Both the position numbers and the translations under genes were made by a program. A stretch of DNA of 49,930 nt, taken from contig NZ_MWWY01000043.1 of the NCBI RefSeq assembly GCF_002259755.1, forward strand, positions 1 through 49,930. The letters run 5' to 3'. Positions 1 through 8,989 of the stretch are shown here, piece after piece. This DNA is from Bifidobacterium hapali (GTDB lineage: Bacteria > Actinomycetota > Actinomycetes > Actinomycetales > Bifidobacteriaceae). The first letter of the stretch is position 1; the number at the start of each line of letters is the position of its first letter. The notes below the pieces were generated by a model. That model did not search any database. It saw nothing but the letters and a program-made list of their open reading frames with translations, and was not told the DNA's origin.

Positions 1-450
1 TACTACCGGTACACCGCCGACGAGCTCGACCTGCTCAACGAGCTGTGGGAACTGGTGCGTGTCAAGGCCAACCTGTTCACCCCGTCCAAGAAACCCATCG
101 CGCGCGAAAGCACACGGGACGGACGCCCCCGCCGCGTCTACGACAGGCCGCGCACACCATGGGAGCGGCTCAAGGAGTTCGACGACCAAGATAGGGCCGC
201 GGGCGGCCCCGGCTTCATCCCCGACGACAAGCGCGAGGAGATCGAACGCACGCTCGCGACCGTGAACCCCGCCGAACTCGTCCGCCGCATCCACGACATC
301 CAAGACCGGCTCGAGGACATGGCCGCCCCGCGCACCGCGCGGCTGGCCAGACGCTCGGGCCCGGACATGGCATACTTGAACAAGACGCTCGCCCGGATCG
401 CGGGCGTCGAACCGGAAGACAACGAAACCCCACCAGCCGATAAGGACTAG
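1..450 (+). CDS. Transposase with integrase-type catalytic core, C-terminal part (5' end outside the window)
   Basis: The reading frame is open from the first base and ends at a TAG at 448-450, so only the last ~149 residues are present. The visible start (YYRYTADELDLLNELWELV, then KANLFTPSKKP) resembles the segment after the DDE integrase core in transposases common in bifidobacteria, where a run-on helix is followed by a basic linker. The rest is a charged tail with no motif I can name. The gene is much richer in G and C than the Fic gene that follows, as expected for a mobile element. Two direct repeats lie just after the stop codon (456-515) and look like the end of the element. The exact IS family cannot be set without the N-terminal part. 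Assignment as a transposase fragment is fairly secure; the subfamily is not. Confidence 0.72.
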   Translation, partial: YYRYTADELDLLNELWELVRVKANLFTPSKKPIARESTRDGRPRRVYDRPRTPWERLKEFDDQDRAAGGPGFIPDDKREEIERTLATVNPAELVRRIHDIQDRLEDMAAPRTARLARRSGPDMAYLNKTLARIAGVEPEDNETPPADKD

Positions 451-455
451 GATTT

Positions 456-515
456 CGCGCTCACCCTAAGTGAGGCACCACTCCGGATTACGCGCTCACT
501 TTCAAATGAGGCACC
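456..515. repeat. Pair of direct repeats at the presumed IS right end
   Basis: Two copies of a 24-25 bp word lie in the same orientation at 456-479 and 491-515. Both begin CGCGCTCAC and end TGAGGCACC, with a variable centre. Each copy is also a weak internal inverted repeat (CTCA/TGAG). Repeated transposase-binding sites of this kind near an element end are typical of transposons with integrase-type transposases. The second copy ends two to three bases before the likely start of the Fic gene, so the element boundary lies at, or inside, that gene's translation start region. Confidence 0.6.
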
Positions 516-517
516 TC

Positions 518-1426
518 GTGACTATGAAGTTAGATGAGTGGCTTAGACATGAACGTGATCAGAAATTGTCTCATGGCTTGTATTACAACATGCAACTTGC
601 GTTTGCATATAACTCGAATCATATGGAAGGTTCTACGCTGACGCCTGAGCAGACGGCACAGTTGTATGACACGGGAGAATTATTACCGCAAAATGGGAAC
701 GATCTCATTCGTGCGGACGATGTTATTGAGACAACGAACCATTTTCGTGCATTTGATTGGATGCTTGATCATGTGGACGATCCAGTTGACAAGAGATTCG
801 TGTGCACGCTTCATGCGATTCTGAAACGTGGTACTCGTCAAGAAACAGATCCTGACCGTAACGTAGGCGGATGGAAAATACTTCCTAACGTTATTAACGC
901 TATCCAAGGTATACATACGGTTTTACCTGCCGATGTGCCACAGGCAATGCCCATAGTATTTCACGAGTTCGCGCAACTGGTAGATGAGCCATATGCCATT
1001 GCTCATGCGCATTGGATGTTCGAGACAACACACCCATTTTCAGATGACAATGGTCGCGTCGGCCGTCTCGTTTTATTTAAAGAACTGATGCGCATCGGCA
1101 CAGTGCCACCACTGATTCGAGATAAGAACCGGGCATTCTATATTCGTGGTCTTTCACAATTTCCTACAGAGCCGGGGTATCTTATTGATACTTTGTTGTC
1201 TGAACGCGATTACTGCCGCCAACTTATCGACATGATGGCAACAGATCGTGTTGACTACACATACGTTGATGAATGGCATAATCGACATGATATGGAACAG
1301 AGATATGCTGCGAATCCGGCTGTTAACCCTTATATACGCGAACGCTGGGATGAACATGACATGTACCGTCGTGTGCCATCTGAACGATTCGTTCTCGGAG
1401 CGGGATTCATACCACCATCAGATTAA
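518..1426 (+). CDS. Fic family protein, class II architecture, with a changed Fic motif
   Basis: Fic proteins transfer AMP or other nucleotide-derived groups to target proteins. Counting from ATG 524, the inhibitory helix motif SNHMEG is at about residues 31-36 and fits the (S/T)xxxE(G/N) signature of self-inhibited (class II) Fic proteins. The active-site loop at about 170-181 reads HPFSDDNGRVGR. The family consensus is HPFx(D/E)GNGRxxR, so the first glycine of the anion-binding nest is replaced by aspartate. The length of about 300 residues is normal. The frame is open back to GTG 470, but that stretch is the IS-end repeat; GTG 518 (six bases after GAGG at 508-511) or ATG 524 are the plausible starts. 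The ribosome binding site therefore comes from the IS end, and the original 5' region may have been replaced. Its base composition is A+T-richer than its neighbours, suggesting acquisition. Confidence 0.88.
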   Translation: MTMKLDEWLRHERDQKLSHGLYYNMQLAFAYNSNHMEGSTLTPEQTAQLYDTGELLPQNGNDLIRADDVIETTNHFRAFDWMLDHVDDPVDKRFVCTLHAILKRGTRQETDPDRNVGGWKILPNVINAIQGIHTVLPADVPQAMPIVFHEFAQLVDEPYAIAHAHWMFETTHPFSDDNGRVGRLVLFKELMRIGTVPPLIRDKNRAFYIRGLSQFPTEPGYLIDTLLSERDYCRQLIDMMATDRVDYTYVDEWHNRHDMEQRYAANPAVNPYIRERWDEHDMYRRVPSERFVLGAGFIPPSD

Positions 1427-1438
1427 ATTACGATACGT

Positions 1439-1494
1439 GCGGCAAGATCGTTCGCAACATATGTAATAAAACTGATGATTGCCGATCTTGTTGC
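1439..1494 (+). other. Inverted repeat between the Fic gene and argH
   Basis: Arms of 12 bases at 1439-1450 and 1483-1494 pair with two G·U wobbles (GCGGCAAGATCG against CGATCTTGTTGC), leaving a 32-base loop. It follows the Fic stop codon by about a dozen bases, and no T run follows. It could end the Fic transcript or be part of the argH leader; I cannot tell which. Confidence 0.35.
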
Positions 1495-1589
1495 GGACAA
1501 TGAATGCACGAATGGTCATGGACACTGATAGTGTTGCACTGACTGATGAGCGTTCAAATACCAGTGAACATTTCAAGGAGACATGCAGT

Positions 1590-3080
1590 ATGGCTGAACA
1601 GTCCGAGCAGAATACCGAACACCTCGCCCTGTGGGGCGGACGTTTCACGTCCGGTCCGTCGCCGGAATTGGCTGCCTTGAGCAAGTCCACCCAGTTTGAC
1701 TGGCGTCTGGCGGACGATGATATTGCCGGTTCACGTGCACATGCGCGCGCACTTGGTCGCGCAGGACTGCTTACGCCGGATGAACTGACTCGCATGGAAA
1801 GCGCGCTCGACGAACTTCAGCGCCGCGTTGACTCCGGTGCGTTCGCCCCGATCGAAGACGACGAGGACGAAGCCACCGCGCTGGAACGCGGTCTCATCGA
1901 TATCGCCGGAGACGAACTCGGCGGCAAACTGCGCGCAGGCCGCTCTCGCAACGATCAGATCGCCTGCCTGATTCGCATGTGGCTACGTCGTCACAGCCGC
2001 GTGATCGCACGCCTTCTGCTCGCACTCGCTTCCGCACTCATTGAACAGTCCCTCGCCGCAGGTCGCACGGTTATGCCAGGACGCACCCACATGCAGCACG
2101 CTCAGCCAGTCCTGCTCGCACACCAGCTTATGGCACACGTATGGCCGTTGTTACGCGATGTTGAACGTTTTGCCGACTGGGACAAACGTATCGACGCATC
2201 CCCATACGGTTCTGGCGCACTCGCGGGTAACACGCTCGGTCTTGAACCGGTTGCAGTCGCGCGTGAGCTTGGTTTCACTAATGTGACTGCTAATTCCATT
2301 GACGGCACTGCATCGCGTGATCTCGTTGCTGAATTTGCGTTTATCGCAGCCATGACCGGTGTTGACATCAGCCGCCTGAGCGAGGAGATCATTATCTGGA
2401 ACACGCAGGAGTTTGCATTCGTGCGACTCGATGACGCGTATTCGACCGGCTCTTCGATCATGCCGCAGAAGAAGAATCCGGATATTGCTGAGCTTGCACG
2501 AGGCAAGTCCGGCCGCCTCATTGGCGATCTGACCGGTCTGCTCGCCACGCTCAAGGGACTGCCGACCGCATACGCGCGCGACCTGCAGGAAGACAAGGAG
2601 GCCGTTTTCGATCAGGTTGACACGCTTGAGGTGCTGCTGCCTGCGTTCACCGGCATGGTCGCTACCATGCAGTTCGACCATGATCGTCTCGAAGCTGAAG
2701 CGCCGACCGGATTCGCGCTCGCCACCGACATCGCCGAATGGCTTGTTAAGAATGGTGTGCCGTTCCGTCATGCGCATGAACTGTCCGGCGCATGCGTCAA
2801 GCTCGCCGAAGGTCGCGGTCAAGAGTTGTGGGATTTGACTGACGACGATTTTGCCACCGTATTCAAGGATTTCCTGTCGGCCGACATCGCGCCGAAGGTG
2901 CGCGAAGTACTGTCTACGGAAGGTTCCGTGTCTGCTCGCAACGGCAAGGGCGGCACGTCACCGCTTCGTGTACGTGAACAGATTGCTGCAGCAAAAGCGT
3001 CGGTTGAATCGTTGCGCGTGTTTGCGAATTCTGTGTCGGATGGCCCGGCATACAAGTCGCCTGAATCGTTGCGTAAATAA
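1590..3080 (+). CDS. argH: Argininosuccinate lyase
   Basis: ArgH splits argininosuccinate into arginine and fumarate, the last step of arginine synthesis. The protein is 496 residues, slightly longer than the usual ~460-470. It carries the fumarase/ASL superfamily signature [12 protein letters not shown] at about residues 286-298, which holds the catalytic serine loop, and the N-terminal LWGGRF motif typical of ArgH. The frame is open further upstream, but ATG 1590 is preceded by AAGGAG at 1575-1580 and opens the conserved protein, so the longer start is rejected. No other arg gene lies downstream. In many bifidobacteria argH closes an argCJBDFRGH cluster. If that holds here, the rest of the cluster lies upstream of the insertion element and Fic gene, or elsewhere in the genome. 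Confidence 0.97.
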   Translation: MAEQSEQNTEHLALWGGRFTSGPSPELAALSKSTQFDWRLADDDIAGSRAHARALGRAGLLTPDELTRMESALDELQRRVDSGAFAPIEDDEDEATALERGLIDIAGDELGGKLRAGRSRNDQIACLIRMWLRRHSRVIARLLLALASALIEQSLAAGRTVMPGRTHMQHAQPVLLAHQLMAHVWPLLRDVERFADWDKRIDASPYGSGALAGNTLGLEPVAVARELGFTNVTANSIDGTASRDLVAEFAFIAAMTGVDISRLSEEIIIWNTQEFAFVRLDDAYSTGSSIMPQKKNPDIAELARGKSGRLIGDLTGLLATLKGLPTAYARDLQEDKEAVFDQVDTLEVLLPAFTGMVATMQFDHDRLEAEAPTGFALATDIAEWLVKNGVPFRHAHELSGACVKLAEGRGQELWDLTDDDFATVFKDFLSADIAPKVREVLSTEGSVSARNGKGGTSPLRVREQIAAAKASVESLRVFANSVSDGPAYKSPESLRK

Positions 3081-3156
3081 TCGCGACCACTGATGATGTC
3101 AAACCGGGCGGTGAGCAACGTGAATCGCGATACAGTCGAGTAACAGGGGGGACGAC

Positions 3157-3966
3157 ATGGCGATGAACGATAATCAGTTGGAACGTTATGCGCGACATTT
3201 GATACTCAACGGTGTCGGTGTGAAAGGACAGAAGCGCCTGTTGGCAGCGAGCGTACTGATTATTGGTGCGGGCGGACTTGGTTCGCCTGTCGCCATGTAC
3301 CTCGCTGCTGCTGGCGTTGGTCGTATTGGCATCGTTGATGGCGATACGGTTGATGTCAGTAATTTGCAGCGTCAGATTGTGCATACTACTGATCGTATTG
3401 GTCAATCTAAAGCTGAGTCTGCTGCTGTGACTATTCGCGCACTCAATCCGGATGTGAAGGTTGACGTCTATAATCAAACCGTTGATGCAGATACTATTGC
3501 AGCGCTGATTGAACCGTATGATCTGGTGATTGATGCGACTGATAATTTTGCTACAAAGTTTCTCATCAACGATGCGTGTGTACTGGCCGGTAAGCCGTTC
3601 ATTCACGCTGGCGTAGTTGGGTTTACTGGACAAGTCATGGATGTGATTGCTGGCGAAGGACCTTGTTATCGGTGTATTTTTGAAGAAATGCCTCCGGCTG
3701 GTGAAGTCCCGACGTGCAAAGAAGCTGGTGTACTTGGTGCGGTGGTCGGCGTGATCGGTTCACTAGAAGCAACTGAAGCGCTCAAACTTATTATTGGAGT
3801 CGGAGAGCCCTTGATTGGACGTATGCTCACCGTAGACGCTTTGACGATGAATGTGCGACGTGTGCCGTTACCGGAGCGTGTGCCTGATTGTGCAGTATGT
3901 GGCGATCATCCGACAATCACATCGCTTGACCCGCAACGGTATATTCAACCTGCTTGCGTGATCTAA
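3157..3966 (+). CDS. E1-like adenylyltransferase of the HesA/MoeB/ThiF family
   Basis: These enzymes adenylate the C-terminal Gly-Gly of small ubiquitin-like sulfur carriers (ThiS, MoaD or a cysteine-synthesis carrier) so that they can be loaded with sulfur. The 269-residue protein has the nucleotide-binding loop GAGGLGSP at ~38-45, the acidic residue after the second strand (D61), the DATDN motif at ~126-130, and two zinc CxxC pairs (C170/C173 and C245/C248). The likely catalytic cysteine is C187 in PTCKEAG. There is no fused rhodanese domain; instead a rhodanese-TusA-DsrE2 protein is encoded 88 bases downstream on the same strand, suggesting a shared sulfur-transfer pathway. A G-rich ribosome site precedes ATG 3157. 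Whether it serves thiamine, molybdopterin or cysteine formation cannot be read from the sequence. Confidence 0.93.
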   Translation: MAMNDNQLERYARHLILNGVGVKGQKRLLAASVLIIGAGGLGSPVAMYLAAAGVGRIGIVDGDTVDVSNLQRQIVHTTDRIGQSKAESAAVTIRALNPDVKVDVYNQTVDADTIAALIEPYDLVIDATDNFATKFLINDACVLAGKPFIHAGVVGFTGQVMDVIAGEGPCYRCIFEEMPPAGEVPTCKEAGVLGAVVGVIGSLEATEALKLIIGVGEPLIGRMLTVDALTMNVRRVPLPERVPDCAVCGDHPTITSLDPQRYIQPACVI

Positions 3967-4054
3967 CGAGCACGCATCGTAGTCATGAGATACGCCGAAC
4001 ATCGAGATACGGTAAAAACACGGTAAGATTACCACATAAACAAGGGGGAGTGGC

Positions 4055-5287
4055 ATGGCAATCGCATTGCATGGGGAAGATGATACGCGCGACAACTACC
4101 GGCACATTACACCGGCTCAATTTGCTGCACTCGATCACAGTACGGTTACGTTGTTGGACTTGCGTGAACCAGATGAAGTGATTGTGCATCCGGTTAAGGA
4201 TGCGATCAACATTCCGTTCGACCAGATCGGCCAACGCTTAAGTTCAGTACCGACCGGCAAGCCGGTGGTCGTATTCTGCCGTGTGGGCGACTGGAGTGAA
4301 CAAGTATGTGAGATTCTCACAGATCGCGGTTACGAAGCGATCAATCTTGACGGTGGATTTACTGCTCTGCGTGATGCTGGATATGCGGATAGTACGGTTA
4401 GTGTGGGTAATGCGGATAATGCGGCGCGCACAATAGATGACAATCGTGTCGTAAAGTCAACGCCGGCACCTCTAGCCCCCAAGACACTGCATGTTAATGC
4501 AAAGGGACTCAAATGTCCCGGGCCAATCGTCGCTGTCGCTGACGCACTACGCCCTGAACCAGCTGGTACGAGGCTTACCGTTGATGCTACTGAAGATGCG
4601 TTTTGCTCTGATATCGCCGTATGGGCTGAACGTACCGGCAACAAGCTGGTAAGTCTTACGCGTGAAGGAGAACACGGTATTATTCACGCTGAACTTGAGA
4701 AAGGTTCAGTTGAAACAGCTAACGGTGGCACACCGGTTACTTGTGCGAGTGGAAATGCAACAGTGAATGGTTCCTGTACAGTACCTGCATCCACTGCGCA
4801 AGCGGGTGGCGATGTACTGCACGATAAGACATTTGTCGTCTTCAGTGGTGATCTTGATAAGACTATTGCCGTATTCATTATGGCCAACGGTGCGGCTGCG
4901 ATGGGTCGTAAAGTTACTATTTTCTTCACGTTCTGGGGACTCAATATTTTACGTAAGCCCAAGCGTGTGCATGTGGCGAAAACCATTATCGAGCGTATGT
5001 TTGGCTTCATGATGCCACGCGGCACGCAGCGACTCGGCCTGAGCCGTATGAACATGGGCGGTATTGGCGCGAAAATGATTCGCTGGATTATGAAATCAAA
5101 GAACGTTGCCTCGCTGGAAGAGCTTATGAAGCAAGCTACTGATCACGGTGTGCGTTTGGTTGCATGCCAAATGTCGATGGACATTATGGGTATCCATAAG
5201 GAGGAACTCATTGACGGGGTTGAACTCGGCGGCGTGAGCACGTTCCTTGGCGCGGGTGAAACTAGTGATATAAGTCTGTTTGTCTGA
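4055..5287 (+). CDS. Three-domain sulfur-relay protein: rhodanese–TusA–DsrE2
   Basis: The 410-residue protein joins three sulfur-handling domains. An N-terminal rhodanese domain (~15-110) has the active loop CRVGDWS with C75. A TusA domain (~145-215) has the CPGP motif with C154. A C-terminal DsrE/DsrF-like (DsrE2) domain (~257-410) carries a conserved-position cysteine C371 in VACQMSMDIMGI. Linkers at ~111-143 and ~217-255 are low in conserved sequence; the second contains two extra cysteines (C230, C241). Known family roles suggest that persulfide sulfur is passed from cysteine to cysteine in trans or along this chain. The neighbour upstream is an E1-like enzyme that would activate a sulfur-carrier protein. 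No carrier gene, cysteine desulfurase or CoA-disulfide reductase is seen nearby. The start ATG 4055 follows a GGGGGAG ribosome site. Confidence 0.93.
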   Translation: MAIALHGEDDTRDNYRHITPAQFAALDHSTVTLLDLREPDEVIVHPVKDAINIPFDQIGQRLSSVPTGKPVVVFCRVGDWSEQVCEILTDRGYEAINLDGGFTALRDAGYADSTVSVGNADNAARTIDDNRVVKSTPAPLAPKTLHVNAKGLKCPGPIVAVADALRPEPAGTRLTVDATEDAFCSDIAVWAERTGNKLVSLTREGEHGIIHAELEKGSVETANGGTPVTCASGNATVNGSCTVPASTAQAGGDVLHDKTFVVFSGDLDKTIAVFIMANGAAAMGRKVTIFFTFWGLNILRKPKRVHVAKTIIERMFGFMMPRGTQRLGLSRMNMGGIGAKMIRWIMKSKNVASLEELMKQATDHGVRLVACQMSMDIMGIHKEELIDGVELGGVSTFLGAGETSDISLFV

Positions 5288-5333
5288 GCTGTCGACAGAC
5301 CCTGTTTGATCGGCCGAGGGTCGAGGGCATGCT

Positions 5334-8300
5334 ATGGTAGAACGCATGGCTGAATCGGGGAAGAGTTTCGTACATCTGCACAATCACACGCACTATTCGC
5401 TGCTCGATGGCGCGTCGAAAATTCCGAACCTTGTCAATCGAGTCAAAGAACTCGGCATGCCAGCTGTCGGTATTACGGATCACGGCAATATGCACGGTGC
5501 ATACGAAATGTGGAGCACTGCTGTCAATGCTGGTATTAAGCCGATTATCGGTATTGAAGCGTATGTGACGCCGGAAACCGCACGTCAAGATCCTACCCGT
5601 GTCAGCTGGGATACGAATTGGGACCCAAACTTGGACGAGAAGGGACGCAAGCGTAATCCCGATGATGTGTCTGGTGGTGGTGTGATCACCCACTTAACCA
5701 TGTGGGCTGAAAACGACGAGGGCTTAGTGAGCCTGATGAAAGCATCGTCAGTCGCTAACCTTGAAGGCCGTGTCATGCGCTATCCGCGTATGGATAAAGA
5801 AGTGCTCGCAACCTATTCAAAAGGCGTCATTGCATCCTCTGGTTGCCCGTCTGGCATTATTCAGACTCGTTTACGACTCGGCCAGTTTGATGAAGCATTG
5901 CGCGCAGCCGGCGAGTTCCAAGATATTTTCGGCCGTGACAATTTCTACATCGAACTCATGGACCACGGTCTGAGCATTGAGACGAAGGTTACGAAAGACT
6001 TATTAGAGATCGCAAAACGTCTGAACGCGCAACTACTCGCCACGAATGACTCGCATTACGTGCGTGAAGAAGACAAAGACGCACAGGATGCGATGCTATG
6101 CATCAACTCTGGTGACACACTTGACAATCCAGACCGATTCAAATTCGACGGTTCTGGCTATTACATTAAATCTGCTGAGCAGATGCGTGAACTGTTCAAA
6201 GAGTTGCCTGAAGCCTGCGATAACACGTTAGAGATCGCTGAACGTTGCAATGTGATGTTTGACGATCACGAAGATGGCGCCTTCATGCCACAGTTTGCAT
6301 GCCCAGAAGGTTGGGATGAGACATCACTCTTCCTCAAGAAAGTTGAGGAAGGACTCGAAAAACGATATGACGGGCATCCGCCAATCAATGTGTTGAAACA
6401 AGCTGACTACGAATGCGGTGTGATCTGCCAGATGCAGTTCTGCGGCTACTTCCTTGTCGTCGCTGATTATATTAACTGGGCGAAAAGCCACGGCGTGATG
6501 GTCGGTCCCGGTCGAGGTTCTGCAGCAGGCGCAATGGTCGCTTACGCGATGGGTATTACCGAACTTGATCCGATCAAACATGGTCTGATTTTTGAACGTT
6601 TCCTTAACCCTGAACGAGTTTCCCTGCCGGATATCGATGTTGACTTCGACCCGGATGGTCGTGCCAAAGTCCTCGAATATGTGGCCGACAAGTACGGTCA
6701 CGATAAGGTTGCCCAGTGCGTGATCTACGGCACTATTAAAACGAAACAGGCACTTAAAGATTCCGCTCGTATCATGGGATACGATTTCTCAATGGGCGAC
6801 ACTGTCACCAAGGCACTGCCTCCAGCAGAAACCGGCGGCAAAGATATCAGCTTGCACGATATTTTCGATCCCAAAGCGAAACGTTACGCTGAAGCTCGTG
6901 AATATCGTGAACTCTACGAGTCCAATCCCGATGTCAAACGCATCACCGAGGAAGCGAAAGGTATCGAAGGACTGATTCGTCAAACCGGTGTGCACGCGTG
7001 CGCTACCATCATGGGTTCCGAACCCATCACCGACACGTCTCCGCTACTTGAACGCGTCGACGGTACGGTTACGACCACATTCGAATACCACACGTGCGAA
7101 ACACTCGGTCTCGTCAAGATGGACTTCCTTGGCCTGTCCAACCTTACAACCATTCGAGATACTCTGCGCAACGTTGAACTCAACGGCAAAGGCAGTATCG
7201 ACTATACAAAAATTCCACTTGACGATAAAGAAACCTACGAGCTCTTGTCACGTGGCGACACGCTCGGCGTCTTCCAGCTCGATGGTGACGGCATGCGCTC
7301 CCTACTACGCACGCTGAAACCAACTAACTTCAACGATATTTCCGCTCTTATTGCCCTCTATCGTCCGGGCCCAATGTCAATGGAATCACACACCAATTAC
7401 GCCAAGCGCAAGAACGGATTGCAGAAAATCACGCCAATCCACCCCGAGCTTGACGAACCATTGAAGCAGGTGCTTGACGAAACATACGGTCTGATTATTT
7501 ATCAGGAGCAGGTACAGTCTGCTGCGCGTATTCTCGCCGGCTATTCCCTAGGTAAAGCTGACGTGTTGCGTCGTGCAATGGGTAAGAAAAAGCCCGAAGT
7601 ACTAGCCAAAGAGAAAGTCCCATTCTTTGCTGGTATGAAAGAACACGGCTATTCAGAAGAGGCTGCGGAAGCAATTTGGGAAATCCTTGTTCCGTTCTCT
7701 GGCTACGCATTCAACAAAGCCCACTCAGCCGCCTACGGTTTGATCTCATACTGGACCGCCTACCTAAAAACACACTATCCAGTCGAATTCATGGCAGCAC
7801 TCTTACAAGGTGCTTCCACAAACAAAGACAAGACTGCACTGTACTTAGGTGAAGCGCGACGCATGGGCATCCAAGTACTCTCCCCAGACGTCAACGAATC
7901 CGTGTACGAATACTCTGCAGTCGGTGACGTGGTACGTTTCGGCCTCGGCGCAATCCGTAACGTAGGTGATGCCCCAGTCAAAGACATTATCGCTGAACGC
8001 AACGGCAAACGCGGCAAATTCGTCAACTTCATGGACTTTATTCGCCGCGTACCATTAAGCGCCCTCAACAAGCGCATGATCGAATCGTTGATCAAAGCCG
8101 GTGCATTCGACTCCATTGACCCGAACCGTCGTGCGCTGTTTACCATCCACGAAGCAGCAATCGAATCAGTCGTCGGCATCAAACGCAAACAAGCCGAAGG
8201 CCAATTCGACCTATTCGCGGACGATGAGGATGGGGGAGCAGAAGCAATGGGCGATGCCACCGTCAACGTACCCGACATCGAAGAATGGGATAAAAAAACC

Positions 8301-8933
8301 AAACTCAACTTCGAACGCGAAATGCTCGGACTCTACGTATCCGACCACCCGCTCTCAGGCATGCAATCCGTACTCGCAAACCTACGCGAAATGTCCATCG
8401 CACATCTTGTCGACCGTGCAAAAACCATGAGCGACGGGCAACAAGTCACCCTCGCCGGCCTCATCACCGGCGTCGACCGACGCGTCTCCAAAAAAGGCAA
8501 CCCGTGGGCGATCGTCACTATCGAAGACATGGAAAGCTCCATCCAATGCATGTTCTTCGGTAAAGTGTACGAAAACTCAGCCGCACAACTCGAAGTTGAC
8601 CAAATCGTACAAATCCGCGGACAGGCCGAAGTGCGCGACGAAACCGTCAGCCTACGCGCTACAGAAATGCAAGTGCCAACACTCGACGCTGAAGATGAGC
8701 GACCGATCGTGCTAACACTGCCACAAGCAGCAATGAACCGAGCAAACATGAACCGACTCGCCCAAGTACTACACGACCATCCGGGATATTGCGAAGTACA
8801 CCTCGTCATGCTCGACGACGACGGCAACGCCACCGTTTTCACCCTCGGCGACCGATTCCGCGTCCATCGCAACACGTCACTCCTAGTCGATATCAAAATG
8901 CTGTTCGGCCCCAGCTGCCTACCAGCAGCATAA
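5334..8933 (+). CDS. dnaE: DNA polymerase III alpha subunit
   Basis: This is the replicative polymerase catalytic subunit, 1199 residues, a normal length for actinobacterial DnaE1. The N-terminal PHP domain begins with FVHLHNHTHYSLLDG and has GITDHGNMHG after it. The palm domain contains GPGRGSAAGA (~390) and the catalytic PDIDVDFD motif (~431-438). A C-terminal OB-fold begins near residue 1030. Two starts are possible: ATG 5334, preceded by GAGGG at about 5323-5327, and ATG 5346. The 5' two thirds of the gene uses many T-ending codons, while roughly the last 1.2 kb is rich in A and C on the coding strand: the 60-base line from 6541 has 20 T, the line from 8581 has 7. That shift inside one essential gene is unusual. 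Confidence 0.97.
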   Translation: MVERMAESGKSFVHLHNHTHYSLLDGASKIPNLVNRVKELGMPAVGITDHGNMHGAYEMWSTAVNAGIKPIIGIEAYVTPETARQDPTRVSWDTNWDPNLDEKGRKRNPDDVSGGGVITHLTMWAENDEGLVSLMKASSVANLEGRVMRYPRMDKEVLATYSKGVIASSGCPSGIIQTRLRLGQFDEALRAAGEFQDIFGRDNFYIELMDHGLSIETKVTKDLLEIAKRLNAQLLATNDSHYVREEDKDAQDAMLCINSGDTLDNPDRFKFDGSGYYIKSAEQMRELFKELPEACDNTLEIAERCNVMFDDHEDGAFMPQFACPEGWDETSLFLKKVEEGLEKRYDGHPPINVLKQADYECGVICQMQFCGYFLVVADYINWAKSHGVMVGPGRGSAAGAMVAYAMGITELDPIKHGLIFERFLNPERVSLPDIDVDFDPDGRAKVLEYVADKYGHDKVAQCVIYGTIKTKQALKDSARIMGYDFSMGDTVTKALPPAETGGKDISLHDIFDPKAKRYAEAREYRELYESNPDVKRITEEAKGIEGLIRQTGVHACATIMGSEPITDTSPLLERVDGTVTTTFEYHTCETLGLVKMDFLGLSNLTTIRDTLRNVELNGKGSIDYTKIPLDDKETYELLSRGDTLGVFQLDGDGMRSLLRTLKPTNFNDISALIALYRPGPMSMESHTNYAKRKNGLQKITPIHPELDEPLKQVLDETYGLIIYQEQVQSAARILAGYSLGKADVLRRAMGKKKPEVLAKEKVPFFAGMKEHGYSEEAAEAIWEILVPFSGYAFNKAHSAAYGLISYWTAYLKTHYPVEFMAALLQGASTNKDKTALYLGEARRMGIQVLSPDVNESVYEYSAVGDVVRFGLGAIRNVGDAPVKDIIAERNGKRGKFVNFMDFIRRVPLSALNKRMIESLIKAGAFDSIDPNRRALFTIHEAAIESVVGIKRKQAEGQFDLFADDEDGGAEAMGDATVNVPDIEEWDKKTKLNFEREMLGLYVSDHPLSGMQSVLANLREMSIAHLVDRAKTMSDGQQVTLAGLITGVDRRVSKKGNPWAIVTIEDMESSIQCMFFGKVYENSAAQLEVDQIVQIRGQAEVRDETVSLRATEMQVPTLDAEDERPIVLTLPQAAMNRANMNRLAQVLHDHPGYCEVHLVMLDDDGNATVFTLGDRFRVHRNTSLLVDIKMLFGPSCLPAA

Positions 8934-8989
8934 CTGTTGATGGTTGGCAGTGTTTCATCAGTCTTCCTTGAATAGCGAAAGGTATCAAT

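Noticed and set aside
2151..3633. Two long minus-strand open frames (2151-2822 and 2914-3633) opposite argH and the ThiF/MoeB-like gene
   Set aside because: They lie wholly opposite clear plus-strand genes, lack any recognisable domain and have no ribosome site. They are by-products of the coding strand's composition.
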